This document shows, one piece after another, positions 42,723-50,914 of a stretch of DNA of 64,000 nucleotides. Numbering within the stretch: the first letter of the stretch is position 1; each line of letters begins with the position of its first letter. The notes beneath the pieces are model-generated. The model did no database searches. It saw only the letters and a list, made by a program, of their open reading frames with translations, and was not told the origin of the DNA. The DNA is from Lewinellaceae bacterium (GTDB lineage Bacteria > Bacteroidota > Bacteroidia > Chitinophagales > Saprospiraceae), in the NCBI GenBank assembly GCA_020636275.1, contig JACJYD010000005.1, positions 134,001 to 198,000 of the forward strand, read 5' to 3'. The translations under genes and the position numbers were made by a program.

Positions 42723-44042
42723 ATGAGAGCAACCACCATAGAGAAGAATAACCGCAAGACTATCAACGCCTGGGCGATGTACGACTGGGCGAATTCAACC
42801 TATGCGCTGGTTATTACCTCTGCCATTTTCCCCGCCTATTATAACAATATGACCCGCCACAACGGTTCGACGCGGGTAGAGCTGTTTGGGCTGGACTTCG
42901 AGAACTCGGCCATTTACTCCATTTGCCTGGGCGTTTCATTTGGGATCATCGCCCTGCTCTCTCCTTTTTTATCCTCCATCGCCGACTATTCCAGCCGGCA
43001 TAAGCTGTTCATGCGGATCTTTTGTTATCTGGGGTCTGCGGCCTGCATATCCCTGTTCTTTTTCGATAGCTACGAACTGTTTCCCCTGGGACTGGCCGGG
43101 TTGATGCTCGCCACGATCGGGTATTCGGGGAGCATTGTCTTCTACAATTCCTTCCTCCCCGCCATTGCTACCGAGGACCGGCAGGACAGGGTTAGTGCCA
43201 AAGGCTATGCTTTCGGGTATCTCGGCGCCACCACCTTGTTGATCCTCAACCTGGTTGCGATGCTCAACGAGGACTTCCTGGGGGTGACCGACCACAACCT
43301 GCTGCCTCGCATCTCCTTTCTCACGACAGGGCTGTGGTGGTTTGGGTTTTCCCACATCACTTTCGCCAAATTACCCAGGGGGATCTATGGGCCCAAAAAG
43401 GAAACCCACTGGCTCCTGAACGGCTACCGCGAACTGGTCAAAGTTTGGAAAACGCTGAACCGGCAGGTCCGGCTTCGCACCTTTCTGCTCAGCTTTTTTT
43501 TCTACATCATGGGGGTGCAGACCGTCATGTTCATGGCATCGTCCTTTGGCGAAAAAGAACTTCACCTGGGCTTCAAACAATTGATCTTTACGGTATTGGT
43601 CCTGGAATACATCGGCATTCTGGGCGCTTTTCTCTTTGCGGCCATTTCGAAACGGTGGGGCAACTTCCGCGCGCTCACCCTGGCCGTACTGGTGTGGATC
43701 TGCATCTGTATCGGCGCCTATTTCATAAATTCATCCCTCCATTTTTATACCATCGCATTTTTTATCGGCCTGGTCATGGGGGGTATTCAATCGCTCTCCC
43801 GCTCCACGTTTGCCAAAATGATGCCCAAAACCGAGAACAATGCGGGCTATTTCAGTTTTTACGACGTCTGTGAAAAAATGGCCATGATGTGCGGCCTGGT
43901 CCTGTTTGGTTATATGGAGAACTGGACCGGAAGCATGCGCAACTCCATCATCGCGCTCGGGATCTGGTTTACGGTCGGATTGATCTTTTTAATCTGGGTT
44001 CAGCGGATGAAAGGAACTGATCCGGCATCCGAAGGATTATAG
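42723..44042 (+). CDS. UMF1/Atg22-family MFS transporter
   Basis: The 439-residue protein (from ATG 42723) has about twelve membrane segments. Its start INAWAMYDWANSTYALVITSAIFPAYY is the hallmark of the UMF1 family, related to fungal Atg22 vacuolar effluxers. Further landmarks are SFLPAIATEDRQDRVSAKGYAFGYLGA and the VMGGIQSLSRSTFAKMMP segment. It probably exports amino acids or another small metabolite. It is followed 39 bp later by the lyase-like gene, so the two may form an operon. Confidence 0.9.
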   Translation: MRATTIEKNNRKTINAWAMYDWANSTYALVITSAIFPAYYNNMTRHNGSTRVELFGLDFENSAIYSICLGVSFGIIALLSPFLSSIADYSSRHKLFMRIFCYLGSAACISLFFFDSYELFPLGLAGLMLATIGYSGSIVFYNSFLPAIATEDRQDRVSAKGYAFGYLGATTLLILNLVAMLNEDFLGVTDHNLLPRISFLTTGLWWFGFSHITFAKLPRGIYGPKKETHWLLNGYRELVKVWKTLNRQVRLRTFLLSFFFYIMGVQTVMFMASSFGEKELHLGFKQLIFTVLVLEYIGILGAFLFAAISKRWGNFRALTLAVLVWICICIGAYFINSSLHFYTIAFFIGLVMGGIQSLSRSTFAKMMPKTENNAGYFSFYDVCEKMAMMCGLVLFGYMENWTGSMRNSIIALGIWFTVGLIFLIWVQRMKGTDPASEGL

Positions 44043-44081
44043 ATATAGGCAATCTCGCCTGCCTATTCCAAAGACCGAGTT

Positions 44082-45485
44082 ATGGCTATGCATCATTTTC
44101 CCGAGAAAGGGCAGTCGCCCGCTTCCATTTTAGACGAATTGGATCATCTCCGGCAACAGGATATTCCCTGGGAAGCCGGAAAGACCTGGAGTTTGATCTA
44201 CTACCTGGATGATGCGCACCAGGACCTGGTCCGGCGTGCGTACGATTCCTATTTTTCCGCCAACTATCTCAATTCGTTTGTATTCCCGGGCCTTCAGCAG
44301 ATCGAGCGGGAAGTGGTTCGAATGGCGGGTGAATTATGCCACCTTTCCACTTCGGTAGGAGGCCTGACATCCGGGGGGACCGAGAGCATCCTCCTGGCTG
44401 TGCTGGCCTGCCGGGAAGCGGCGAAAAAGAAAGCGGGAAAGAAGCGCCGGCGGGATATCCTTGCCCCGGCCACGGTGCATCCTGCCTTTGAAAAAGCGGC
44501 CCATTTGTACGGGTTACGGCTGGTCCGGATCCCTGTTTTGGAAGATCAGCGGCTCGACGTGGAAGCCATGAAAAGACAGATCGGCCCTGAGACCCTAATG
44601 TTAGTGGCTTCGGCGCCCTGTTATCCCTTCGGGGTGATCGACCCCATCGAAGGGGTAGCGGAGTTGGCCTTGGAGGAAGGCCTTCCCCTGCATGTCGATG
44701 CCTGTTTGGGTGGGTTCCTCCTGCCTTGGGCCGAGCGCCTGGGCTATGTGGAAGAACCCTGGGATTTCCGGGTGAAGGGCGTCACGTCCATCTCGCTCGA
44801 TGTGCATAAGTTCGGGTTTGCAGCGAAGGGTGCTTCGGTGCTGTTATACCGGGACATGGAACAGATGAAGCACCAGTTTTTCATTTCCACCCGGTTTCCC
44901 GGTGGCATGTACGTCTCGCCCACGCTGTTGGGCACCCGTCCGGGCGGGGCCGTTGCAGCGGCCTGGGCGGCGATCCGGCACCTGGGCGCGGAGGGCTATC
45001 TGGCTATGGCACAGCCCCTGTTCGAAGGGGCCGACCGGATCAGGAGGTTCATCGGAGAGATACCCGAACTGGAATTGGTGGGAACCTCGCGGTTGAATAT
45101 ATTGGCCTTTCGCACGGTAGCCAACCGGCCGGATATATTCGTTCTGGCAGATTTTCTGGAAGAAAAAGGATGGATGGTCGACCGGCAACAGTTTCCGCCC
45201 TGCATTCACCTGACCGTTTTGCCCACCAACCTGCCGGTAATCGGCGATTACTTGGACGACCTGGAGGCGGCGGTCGAATTTGGCCGAACCCATCCGGCAG
45301 CCACGGCAAAAGGCGGTGCGGCCATGTACGGCGTAATGGCCCGGCTTCCCTTCCGGGGCATGATCGAAAAAGAGGTAAGTCATTTGTTTGAAACCCTTTA
45401 TGGGGCGGAGCAGGAGGGAAATGCGGAGGCCAAACCATCCTGGTGGATGGGCTTGCTCAACCGCTTATTGCTGAAATTTGGGTAA
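44082..45485 (+). CDS. Sphingosine-1-phosphate lyase-like PLP decarboxylase-family enzyme
   Basis: The 467-residue fold-type I PLP enzyme has TSGGTESILLA (97-107, phosphate cup) and H133 stacking on PLP. HVDACLGGFLLPW has PLP-nitrogen Asp 206, and SISLDVHKFGFAAKG has Schiff-base K243. PGGMYVSPTLLGTRPGG follows. The DACLGGF, HKFGFAAKG and SPTLLGTRPG blocks match eukaryotic and bacterial S1P lyases more closely than glutamate decarboxylase. It lacks the N-terminal membrane anchor of eukaryotic enzymes. Bacteroidota make sphingolipids, so long-chain-base-phosphate cleavage is plausible but unproven. Confidence 0.85.
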   Translation: MAMHHFPEKGQSPASILDELDHLRQQDIPWEAGKTWSLIYYLDDAHQDLVRRAYDSYFSANYLNSFVFPGLQQIEREVVRMAGELCHLSTSVGGLTSGGTESILLAVLACREAAKKKAGKKRRRDILAPATVHPAFEKAAHLYGLRLVRIPVLEDQRLDVEAMKRQIGPETLMLVASAPCYPFGVIDPIEGVAELALEEGLPLHVDACLGGFLLPWAERLGYVEEPWDFRVKGVTSISLDVHKFGFAAKGASVLLYRDMEQMKHQFFISTRFPGGMYVSPTLLGTRPGGAVAAAWAAIRHLGAEGYLAMAQPLFEGADRIRRFIGEIPELELVGTSRLNILAFRTVANRPDIFVLADFLEEKGWMVDRQQFPPCIHLTVLPTNLPVIGDYLDDLEAAVEFGRTHPAATAKGGAAMYGVMARLPFRGMIEKEVSHLFETLYGAEQEGNAEAKPSWWMGLLNRLLLKFG

Positions 45486-45516
45486 AAAAAAGGCGCTGCC
45501 GAGCAGCGCCTTTTTT
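45484..45516. terminator. Bidirectional terminator
   Basis: AAAAAAAGGCGCTGC and GCAGCGCCTTTTTT surround CGA between the convergent lyase-like and CBS genes. Confidence 0.85.
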
Positions 45517-45519
45517 GGT

Positions 45520-45972
45520 CTATTCTTCATCTTCGATCACTTCGAAGTTTCTCCATATCATCTCAAACTCATCGTCGGGATATTCCTTGTCGAAGTTGTA
45601 CCGGAGGATGTCGTGTGTGGTAATGATGCCAACTAATTCCAGATCGTCATTGACGATGGGCATGCCGTGGAACAGATGCCGGAGAAAGATCTGTGCGGCT
45701 GCCCCGATCTTCTCTTCGGGTCGCAGGGTGGCGATCTTTCTGGTCATAACCTCCTGAACCTTGATCGAGTCATAATCTTCGAACTTGCGGTTCAGCTTGA
45801 AAATGTCGTATGAAGTGATTATGCCCACCAGCCGGTTTTTCGGTCCCTTCACTACGGGGATATGGTGGAACCGCTTGTTGAAAAGGATATCCTTCACTAC
45901 GGTTAACTTGTCGTCAGGACTCACAGTGACCACTTTGGTGATCATGATCGTTGAAATGGGTTCGTTCATCAT
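45520..45972 (-). CDS. Two-CBS-domain protein
   Basis: The 150-residue protein (from ATG 45972, MMNEPISTIM) consists of two CBS domains (about 1-60 and 68-130), each with the V-x-x-D-x-x-x-x-V and HHIPVV/HGMPIVND strands. An acidic tail closes it. Such stand-alone pairs usually bind adenine nucleotides and regulate a partner. No partner is adjacent: the MerR-type gene 93 bp upstream is on the same strand. In-frame sequence upstream of 45972 has no CBS character. Confidence 0.88.
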   Translation of the reverse strand: MMNEPISTIMITKVVTVSPDDKLTVVKDILFNKRFHHIPVVKGPKNRLVGIITSYDIFKLNRKFEDYDSIKVQEVMTRKIATLRPEEKIGAAAQIFLRHLFHGMPIVNDDLELVGIITTHDILRYNFDKEYPDDEFEMIWRNFEVIEDEE

Positions 45973-46065
45973 GGCTTGAGAAATTAGTTGGATCAGGCAA
46001 TTGTCGAAAAATACCACTTTCTTGGCAATTGGCGCTACTCCGGAGGGGAAAATTTCCGACCGTGC

Positions 46066-46401
46066 CTAAAGTTGGTCTTTTAATTGTTGAAGATCGTTGC
46101 GCAAATCCCGAAGACGCTGAAGGATCTCTCCTTTTTTCTTCGAGCTCTCCTGCAAATGGCGGATCTCCTGTTTGGCGCCCTGAAGTGTAAAGCCCCTTTC
46201 CTTGACCAAATGGTAGATCTGGCGCATCTGGCCGATGTTCTCCGGCGTGAAGCGCCGGTCTCCCTTGGCATTTTTATGGGGCTTGAGCACCTCAAACTCG
46301 TTTTCCCAAAAACGGATCAGGGAAGTTGATACATCAAACATCGTCGCTACTTCGCTGATCGAGTAGTACCGTTTCACAAGTTCCTCATCGGGTGGGATCA
46401 T
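46066..46401 (-). CDS. MerR-family transcriptional regulator
   Basis: The 111-residue protein (from ATG 46401) carries a MerR winged helix (YYSISEVATMFDVSTSLIRFWENEF...KNAKGDRRFT, about 12-70). A coiled-coil helix follows (LVKERGFTLQGAKQEIRHLQ...RLRDLRNDLQQLKDQL). It has no C-terminal effector or metal-binding cysteines, as is usual for the small MerR-like regulators of Bacteroidota. The target is unknown. A TTG at 46407 is an alternative start but ATG is preferred. Confidence 0.9.
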   Translation of the reverse strand: MIPPDEELVKRYYSISEVATMFDVSTSLIRFWENEFEVLKPHKNAKGDRRFTPENIGQMRQIYHLVKERGFTLQGAKQEIRHLQESSKKKGEILQRLRDLRNDLQQLKDQL

Positions 46402-46748
46402 GGCCAATCTTAATTGTTTTTTCCGGCAGGCTTGGGTGGCCTGCTGTGTTAGCTCGGTACAAGTTACAAAGAAAACGCTGAAAAAAATATAATTAGAAAT
46501 ACTTGACCGGATGGGAAAAAGTATTTTACATTTGTTGATCGGGTGCGTAAATTATTTTAGCAAAAGCGTTAAAATTTCGTTAACATCGACGAACGGACGG
46601 GCAAGCCCGGTGAAAATCGCCTATTTTCGTCTCTGTTAAGTTGGATCACGCTCCTCATTTCATCACCAAAAGAATCATTGCGTATAGCTCGTAAACTTCT
46701 ACACTAAATCATTCTCATTTTTTTTCCATTCACCTAAATGGTTTAGTA
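46402..46748. other. Divergent intergenic region (347 bp) between the merR-type and sigma factor genes
   Basis: It contains the sigma-factor promoter candidate at 46531-46560 and a small hairpin GGGC-AA-GCCC near 46600. Pyrimidine-rich leader sequence follows, ending in CCATT..AATGG just before the start codon. No protein gene is visible. Confidence 0.5.
46531..46560 (+). promoter_or_regulatory. Promoter of the ECF sigma factor gene
   Basis: TTTG at 46531-46534 and TATTTTAG at 46553-46560 are separated by 18 bases (seven of eight matches to TAnnTTTG). The implied leader is about 180 nt. Confidence 0.45.
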
Positions 46749-47330
46749 ATGCAAGTTACGCCGCTGAACGACGAACAATTGATTCAATTGTACCTGAATG
46801 GTGATGAACGCGCCTTCGAAGAGCTCCTCAATCGCCATCAACAGAAGATTTACACTTCTATTTACCTCTTTGTAAAAGATCAGAATCAGGCTGAAGATAT
46901 CTTCCAGGAAGTCTTCATCAAGATCATTGATACCCTTCGCAAAGGGAAGTACAACCATGAAGGGAAGTTTAGCCAATGGGCCATGCGCATTGCCTATAAC
47001 CTTTGCGTGGATTATTTCCGTCGTTCCAAACGGCGCCCCCAGGTGCAGCCGACCGAGGAATTCGACATCTTCGAAGTGTTACGCCTGGCCGACGACAACG
47101 CAGAGCAGCGCATCATGCGCAGCCAGACGCACGAGAAAGTGCGCAAGCTCGTCGACATGCTGCCGCCCGAACAACGCGAAGTGGTTATCCTCCGCCACTA
47201 TGCTGACATGAGCTTCAAAGAGATCGCCAAACTGACGCGGGTGAGTATCAATACCGCCCTCGGCCGTATGCGCTACGCCTTGATCAATATCCGAAAATTG
47301 ATGGAGGAGAAGCAAGTGCAGCTGCAATAG
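46749..47330 (+). CDS. ECF-type RNA polymerase sigma factor
   Basis: The 193-residue protein has sigma region 2 (LNGDERAFEELLNRHQ ... DQNQAEDIFQEVFIKI, about 15-80). After an acidic linker comes region 4 (LPPEQREVVILRHYADMSFK ... RVSINTALGRMRYAL, about 135-185). There is no adjacent anti-sigma gene: the 3' neighbour is the opposing yidD. It may act as a general stress or housekeeping ECF factor. The long leader suggests post-transcriptional control. Confidence 0.95.
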   Translation: MQVTPLNDEQLIQLYLNGDERAFEELLNRHQQKIYTSIYLFVKDQNQAEDIFQEVFIKIIDTLRKGKYNHEGKFSQWAMRIAYNLCVDYFRRSKRRPQVQPTEEFDIFEVLRLADDNAEQRIMRSQTHEKVRKLVDMLPPEQREVVILRHYADMSFKEIAKLTRVSINTALGRMRYALINIRKLMEEKQVQLQ

Positions 47331-47336
47331 ATCCTT

Positions 47337-47368
47337 AAATAGAGCCCGATGGCTATCGGGCTCTATTT
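47337..47368 (+). terminator. Terminator after the sigma factor gene
   Basis: AAATAGAGCCCGAT (47337-47350) pairs perfectly with 47355-47368 around GGCT. It extends to the stop region of the opposing yidD gene. Confidence 0.75.
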
Positions 47369-47617
47369 ATGTGTTTTTTTCGGATTCTTCGGTACCGGGT
47401 CGTATCCGCTCCCCCCCCAGGGATGACAGGTGCCGATGCGCTTCAGCCCCAGCCATATGCCTTTCAGGACCCCCCATTCCTGTATAGCCCCAACCATATA
47501 ATGCGAACAAGTCGGATTGTACCGGCAGGTCGATCCCAGCAAGGGAGAGATGAACCATTGGTACAACCGGATCGGGAAAATGAACAGTTTCTTGAGCAAT
47601 TCGCCTAGGGTTGCCAT
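47363..47617 (-). CDS. yidD: Membrane protein insertion efficiency factor YidD
   Basis: The 84-residue protein (from ATG 47617) is a clear YidD. It has an amphipathic start (LLKKLFIFPIRLYQWFISPL), the conserved CRYNPTCSHYMVGAI cysteine motif, then GLKRIGTCHPWGGSGYDPVP and a basic tail. It assists YidC-dependent insertion at the inner membrane. Usually it lies between rnpA and yidC; here it is isolated and convergent with the sigma factor gene. Confidence 0.95.
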   Translation of the reverse strand: MATLGELLKKLFIFPIRLYQWFISPLLGSTCRYNPTCSHYMVGAIQEWGVLKGIWLGLKRIGTCHPWGGSGYDPVPKNPKKTHK

Positions 47618-47702
47618 TTCTGTTTGTTTTCTTGAACAAACATTTTTTCTCCCCGGATCGTTTTTTCTTCCCTGCCTGAGAACCAAAATTCTCCGGAAAT
47701 GT

Positions 47703-47736
47703 TACTTTTGTGTTACTTTGATTAGATTAAATCTAA
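47703..47736 (+). promoter_or_regulatory. -7 element and palindromic operator before iscS
   Basis: TACTTTTG (47703-47710) is a perfect TAnnTTTG element. TTAGATT-A-AATCTAA (47722-47736) is a palindrome with 7-base arms ending 14 bp before the start codon, positioned to block transcription if bound. No IscR-type gene is in the window. Confidence 0.4.
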
Positions 47737-47750
47737 ATAAGTTCTCTGGT

Positions 47751-48968
47751 ATGAGCCAACGCCTGATCTATCTGGACAATAACGCCACTACTCCTTGCGA
47801 TCCCCGTGTCGTAGATGCTATGCTGCCCTGGTTTTATGAAAACCCGGGAAACGCTGCCAGCCGCAACCACCCCTTTGGATGGAAAGCGGAGGAAGCCGTC
47901 GACTACGCCCGCGAACAAGTCGCTCAATTGATCGATGTGGACCCCAAGGAGGTTATCTTTACTTCAGGGGCAACGGAAAGCGACAACCTCGCCCTGAAAG
48001 GCGTATATGAGATGTACGCCCGCAAAGGCAACCATATAATAACGGTGAAAACCGAGCACAAGGCCGTGTTGGACACTTGTAACCGGATCGAAAAAATGGG
48101 TGGGGAAGTGACCTACCTCGATGTCAATCGCGAAGGCTTGATCGATCTGCAGGCTTTGGAAAATGCGATCAAACCGACTACGATTATGGTCGCGGTGATG
48201 TGGGCTAACAACGAAACCGGCGTCATCCAGCCGATGAAGGAGATCGGAGAGATCTGCGCCAAACATGGCGTATTGTTCTTTAGCGATGCCACGCAGGCCG
48301 TGGGCAAGATCCCCGTGCATCCCCGGGAAATGGGCGTGCACCTGATGGCTTTTACCGCCCATAAAATGTACGGACCGAAAGGCGTGGGCGCCCTTTACGT
48401 CAGCCGCAAAAACCCTCGGGTGAAAGTGACGGCTCAGATGGACGGTGGCGGACATGAGCGCGGCATGCGCTCCGGTACGCTGAACGTCCCCTCGATCGTT
48501 GGGTTCGGCAAAGCCGCCGAGATCGCCCAAAAGGAAATGGCCCAGGATGCCGAACGCGTAGCTGCCCTGCGCGATCGCCTGGAACAAGGCCTGCTCCAAC
48601 TCGAAGAAACCTATGTGAACGGCAGCCGGGAACACCGGATGCCCCACGTTGCCAATATTTCATTCAAACACGTGGAAGGGGAGGGGCTCATGATGACCTT
48701 CAACCAGGAGATCGCCGTTTCTTCGGGTTCCGCCTGTACCTCCGCCTCCCTCGAACCGTCTTATGTGCTGGTTGCCCTGGGGTTGGGCGACGACCTGGCT
48801 CACTCCTCCATCCGGTTCAGCCTGGGCCGTTTTACCACCCAGGAAGATGTCGACTACACGATCGAGGCGCTGAAGAAAGGGGTCAACCACATGCGCGACC
48901 TCAGCCCCATCTGGGAAATGTACAAAGAAGGTGTCGACCTGGAAAACGTGAAGTGGCAGGAACACTAA
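47751..48968 (+). CDS. iscS: Cysteine desulfurase IscS
   Basis: The 405-residue group I desulfurase has Schiff-base K205 (FTAHKMYGPKG) and the catalytic C329 in the long flexible loop (SSGSACTSASLEPSYVL). The start is YLDNNATTP. It takes sulfur from cysteine for Fe-S cluster assembly on IscU. The ATG at 47751 is chosen because the in-frame sequence upstream would overlap yidD and is not family-like. It is the first gene of iscS-iscU-iscA. Confidence 0.97.
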   Translation: MSQRLIYLDNNATTPCDPRVVDAMLPWFYENPGNAASRNHPFGWKAEEAVDYAREQVAQLIDVDPKEVIFTSGATESDNLALKGVYEMYARKGNHIITVKTEHKAVLDTCNRIEKMGGEVTYLDVNREGLIDLQALENAIKPTTIMVAVMWANNETGVIQPMKEIGEICAKHGVLFFSDATQAVGKIPVHPREMGVHLMAFTAHKMYGPKGVGALYVSRKNPRVKVTAQMDGGGHERGMRSGTLNVPSIVGFGKAAEIAQKEMAQDAERVAALRDRLEQGLLQLEETYVNGSREHRMPHVANISFKHVEGEGLMMTFNQEIAVSSGSACTSASLEPSYVLVALGLGDDLAHSSIRFSLGRFTTQEDVDYTIEALKKGVNHMRDLSPIWEMYKEGVDLENVKWQEH

Positions 48969-49055
48969 ACCGCGAATTATACCCTGGGACGCACAAAAGC
49001 GGCGCGTTCCAAACATTGATACCCAATGTCATTCAACTAATAAAACTTTTTAATC

Positions 49056-49457
49056 ATGGCTTATTCCGATAAAGTACTCGATCATTTCAAGAACCCGAAG
49101 AACGTAGGTACGCTCGACAAGAGCAAGAAGAATGTGGGTACCGGCCTGGTCGGCGCTCCCGAATGCGGCGACGTCATGCGCCTGCAGATCGAAGTCGACG
49201 ATGCGACCGGCATGATCCAGGACGCCAAATTCAAAACCTTCGGTTGCGGATCGGCGATTGCCTCTTCCTCGCTCGCTACGGAGTGGCTCAAGGGAAAAAC
49301 CCTCGATGAAGCCCTGGCGATCGATAACATGTCGATCGTGGAAGAACTGGCGCTTCCCCCTGTGAAGATCCACTGTTCGGTGCTGGCGGAAGACGCCATC
49401 AAGGCCGCTATCAAGGATTATCAGGAAAAGAACGGCATCACTGCCGAAAGCAAATAA
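49056..49457 (+). CDS. iscU: Fe-S cluster scaffold IscU
   Basis: The 133-residue protein has the three cluster-ligating cysteines C37 (GAPECGDVM, with the conserved Asp two residues on), C64 (TFGCGSAIASSS) and C107 (KIHCSVLAED). The LPPVK motif recognised by HscA-type chaperones is seen here as LPPVKIHC. No hscA/hscB gene lies in the window. It is 87 bp after iscS and followed by a hairpin before iscA. Confidence 0.97.
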   Translation: MAYSDKVLDHFKNPKNVGTLDKSKKNVGTGLVGAPECGDVMRLQIEVDDATGMIQDAKFKTFGCGSAIASSSLATEWLKGKTLDEALAIDNMSIVEELALPPVKIHCSVLAEDAIKAAIKDYQEKNGITAESK

Positions 49458-49462
49458 TTCAA

Positions 49463-49492
49463 AAATGGGCAGCGCCGAGGCCTTGCCCATTT
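49463..49492 (+). promoter_or_regulatory. Intercistronic hairpin between iscU and iscA
   Basis: AAATGGGCA (49463-49471) pairs with TGCCCATTT (49484-49492). No strong T-run follows, so it may be a processing or partial attenuation site. Confidence 0.5.
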
Positions 49493-49507
49493 AAAGTTGT
49501 TTTTCTT

Positions 49508-49834
49508 ATGTTATTCGTAGCAGAAAGCGCAAAGCAAAAGATCCATGAGATCCGCCGGACGGAAAATCTGGGCGACGATTTTTTCATCCGGGTATCCGTT
49601 ACCAGCGGAGGTTGCTCCGGATTGACCTACCAGATGGATTTCGACAATGAACCCCAACCCAACGACCAGGTGTTTGAGGATAACGGGGTCAAGGTCGTCA
49701 CCGACCTGCGCAGCTTCCTCTACCTCTGCAACTCCACCCTGGAATTCTCCGGCGGTTTGAACGGCAAGGGGTTTTATTTCAACAACCCCAATGCCGCCCG
49801 GACCTGCGGGTGCGGAGAAAGTTTTGCCGTATAG
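49508..49834 (+). CDS. iscA: A-type Fe-S carrier IscA
   Basis: The 108-residue HesB/IscA protein has the conserved cysteines C36 (SGGCSGLTY) and C100/C102 (TCGCGESF). It accepts clusters or iron and passes them to targets. It is the last gene of the short isc operon; the strong terminator at 49843 follows. Confidence 0.96.
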   Translation: MLFVAESAKQKIHEIRRTENLGDDFFIRVSVTSGGCSGLTYQMDFDNEPQPNDQVFEDNGVKVVTDLRSFLYLCNSTLEFSGGLNGKGFYFNNPNAARTCGCGESFAV

Positions 49835-49842
49835 AAGATATT

Positions 49843-49872
49843 AAAAGGAGAGGTCCACAGTCCTCTCCTTTT
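49843..49872 (+). terminator. Terminator of the isc operon
   Basis: AAAAGGAGAGG (49843-49853) pairs with CCTCTCCTTTT (49862-49872), T-tract included. Confidence 0.8.
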
Positions 49873-49889
49873 ATGTATATTTTTGCGGC

Positions 49890-50873
49890 ATGCAAAAGAT
49901 CCTGGTCCTTCAAACGGCATTTATCGGAGATGTGATCCTGGCTACCGCCCTGGTAGAGCAATTGCACGCCGTTTTTCCCCAGGCCCGGATCGATTTCCTG
50001 CTTCGAAAGGGGAATGAAGGACTCCTGAAAGGCCATCCCTACATCGGGCAGGTGCTGATCTGGGACAAGCAGTCCCGAAAATATCCCGGCCTGTTCCGGC
50101 TTTGGCGCCAAATCCGCTCGGAGCGATACGATCTGGTGGTCAATTCCCAACGCTTCCTCGCAACGGGTTTTTTGACGGCATTTTCCGGCGCTACCCATCG
50201 CGTCGGCTTTGACAAAAACCCCCTTTCCCTGTTTTTTACCCACCGATTTCCGCATATCATTGGCCAATCCGTCCATGAGGTGAAGCGCAATCTCTCGCTG
50301 CTTTCCCCCTGGGTTCCGGAGCCCTTTGCCAAACCCCGGTTGTACCCGCGGCAGGAAGACCGCGAAAATGTACCTCCTTTGGGAAGTTATATTTGTCTGG
50401 CCCCGACCTCGGTCTGGTTTACCAAGCAATGGCCACCGGAGCGCTGGATCAACCTGATCGACCGGCTTCCCCGCGAACTGGCGGTCTACCTGATGGGAGG
50501 CCCTTCCGACCGGGAAGCCTGTGAACAGATCCGGCAGGCGAGCACCCATCCCGGCGTGGAGAACAAGGCGGGCAAATTGGGCTTGCTGGCTTCCGCCGCC
50601 TGGATGGAAGGGGCCCGGATGAATTACGTGAACGATTCGGCGCCCCTGCACCTGGCCTCCGCCATGAACGCACCGGTCGTAGCGGTATTTTGCTCCACCA
50701 TACCCGCTTTCGGGTTCGGCCCTTTATCCGACCGGGCCTGGGTGGCGGAAACTGACGAGCCCCTGACTTGCCGGCCTTGCGGTTTGCACGGAAAACGCAC
50801 CTGCCCGGAAGGGCATTTTGGTTGCGCGGCTATCGATGTCGAAAAAATGCTGGCCCCGCTGACGGCTGATTAG
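49890..50873 (+). CDS. Glycosyltransferase family 9 (heptosyltransferase-like)
   Basis: The 327-residue GT-B enzyme fits GT9. It starts ILVLQTAFIGDVILATALVE, followed by APTSVWFTKQWPPERW, YLMGGPSDREACEQI and NDSAPLHLASAMNAPVVAVF, the nucleotide-sugar binding region. Family members add heptose or other sugars to the lipopolysaccharide core. It is 41 bp before the sugar-nucleotide dehydratase gene, forming a two-gene surface-polysaccharide unit. Confidence 0.9.
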   Translation: MQKILVLQTAFIGDVILATALVEQLHAVFPQARIDFLLRKGNEGLLKGHPYIGQVLIWDKQSRKYPGLFRLWRQIRSERYDLVVNSQRFLATGFLTAFSGATHRVGFDKNPLSLFFTHRFPHIIGQSVHEVKRNLSLLSPWVPEPFAKPRLYPRQEDRENVPPLGSYICLAPTSVWFTKQWPPERWINLIDRLPRELAVYLMGGPSDREACEQIRQASTHPGVENKAGKLGLLASAAWMEGARMNYVNDSAPLHLASAMNAPVVAVFCSTIPAFGFGPLSDRAWVAETDEPLTCRPCGLHGKRTCPEGHFGCAAIDVEKMLAPLTAD

Positions 50874-50914
50874 TTTTTATCTACCTTTATCTTTTCATTG
50901 CAACAATAACAGGG

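Noticed and set aside
47517..47750. Longer N-terminus of IscS starting at 47517
   Set aside because: The extension overlaps yidD on the other strand, is not family-like, and the promoter element at 47703 lies inside it.
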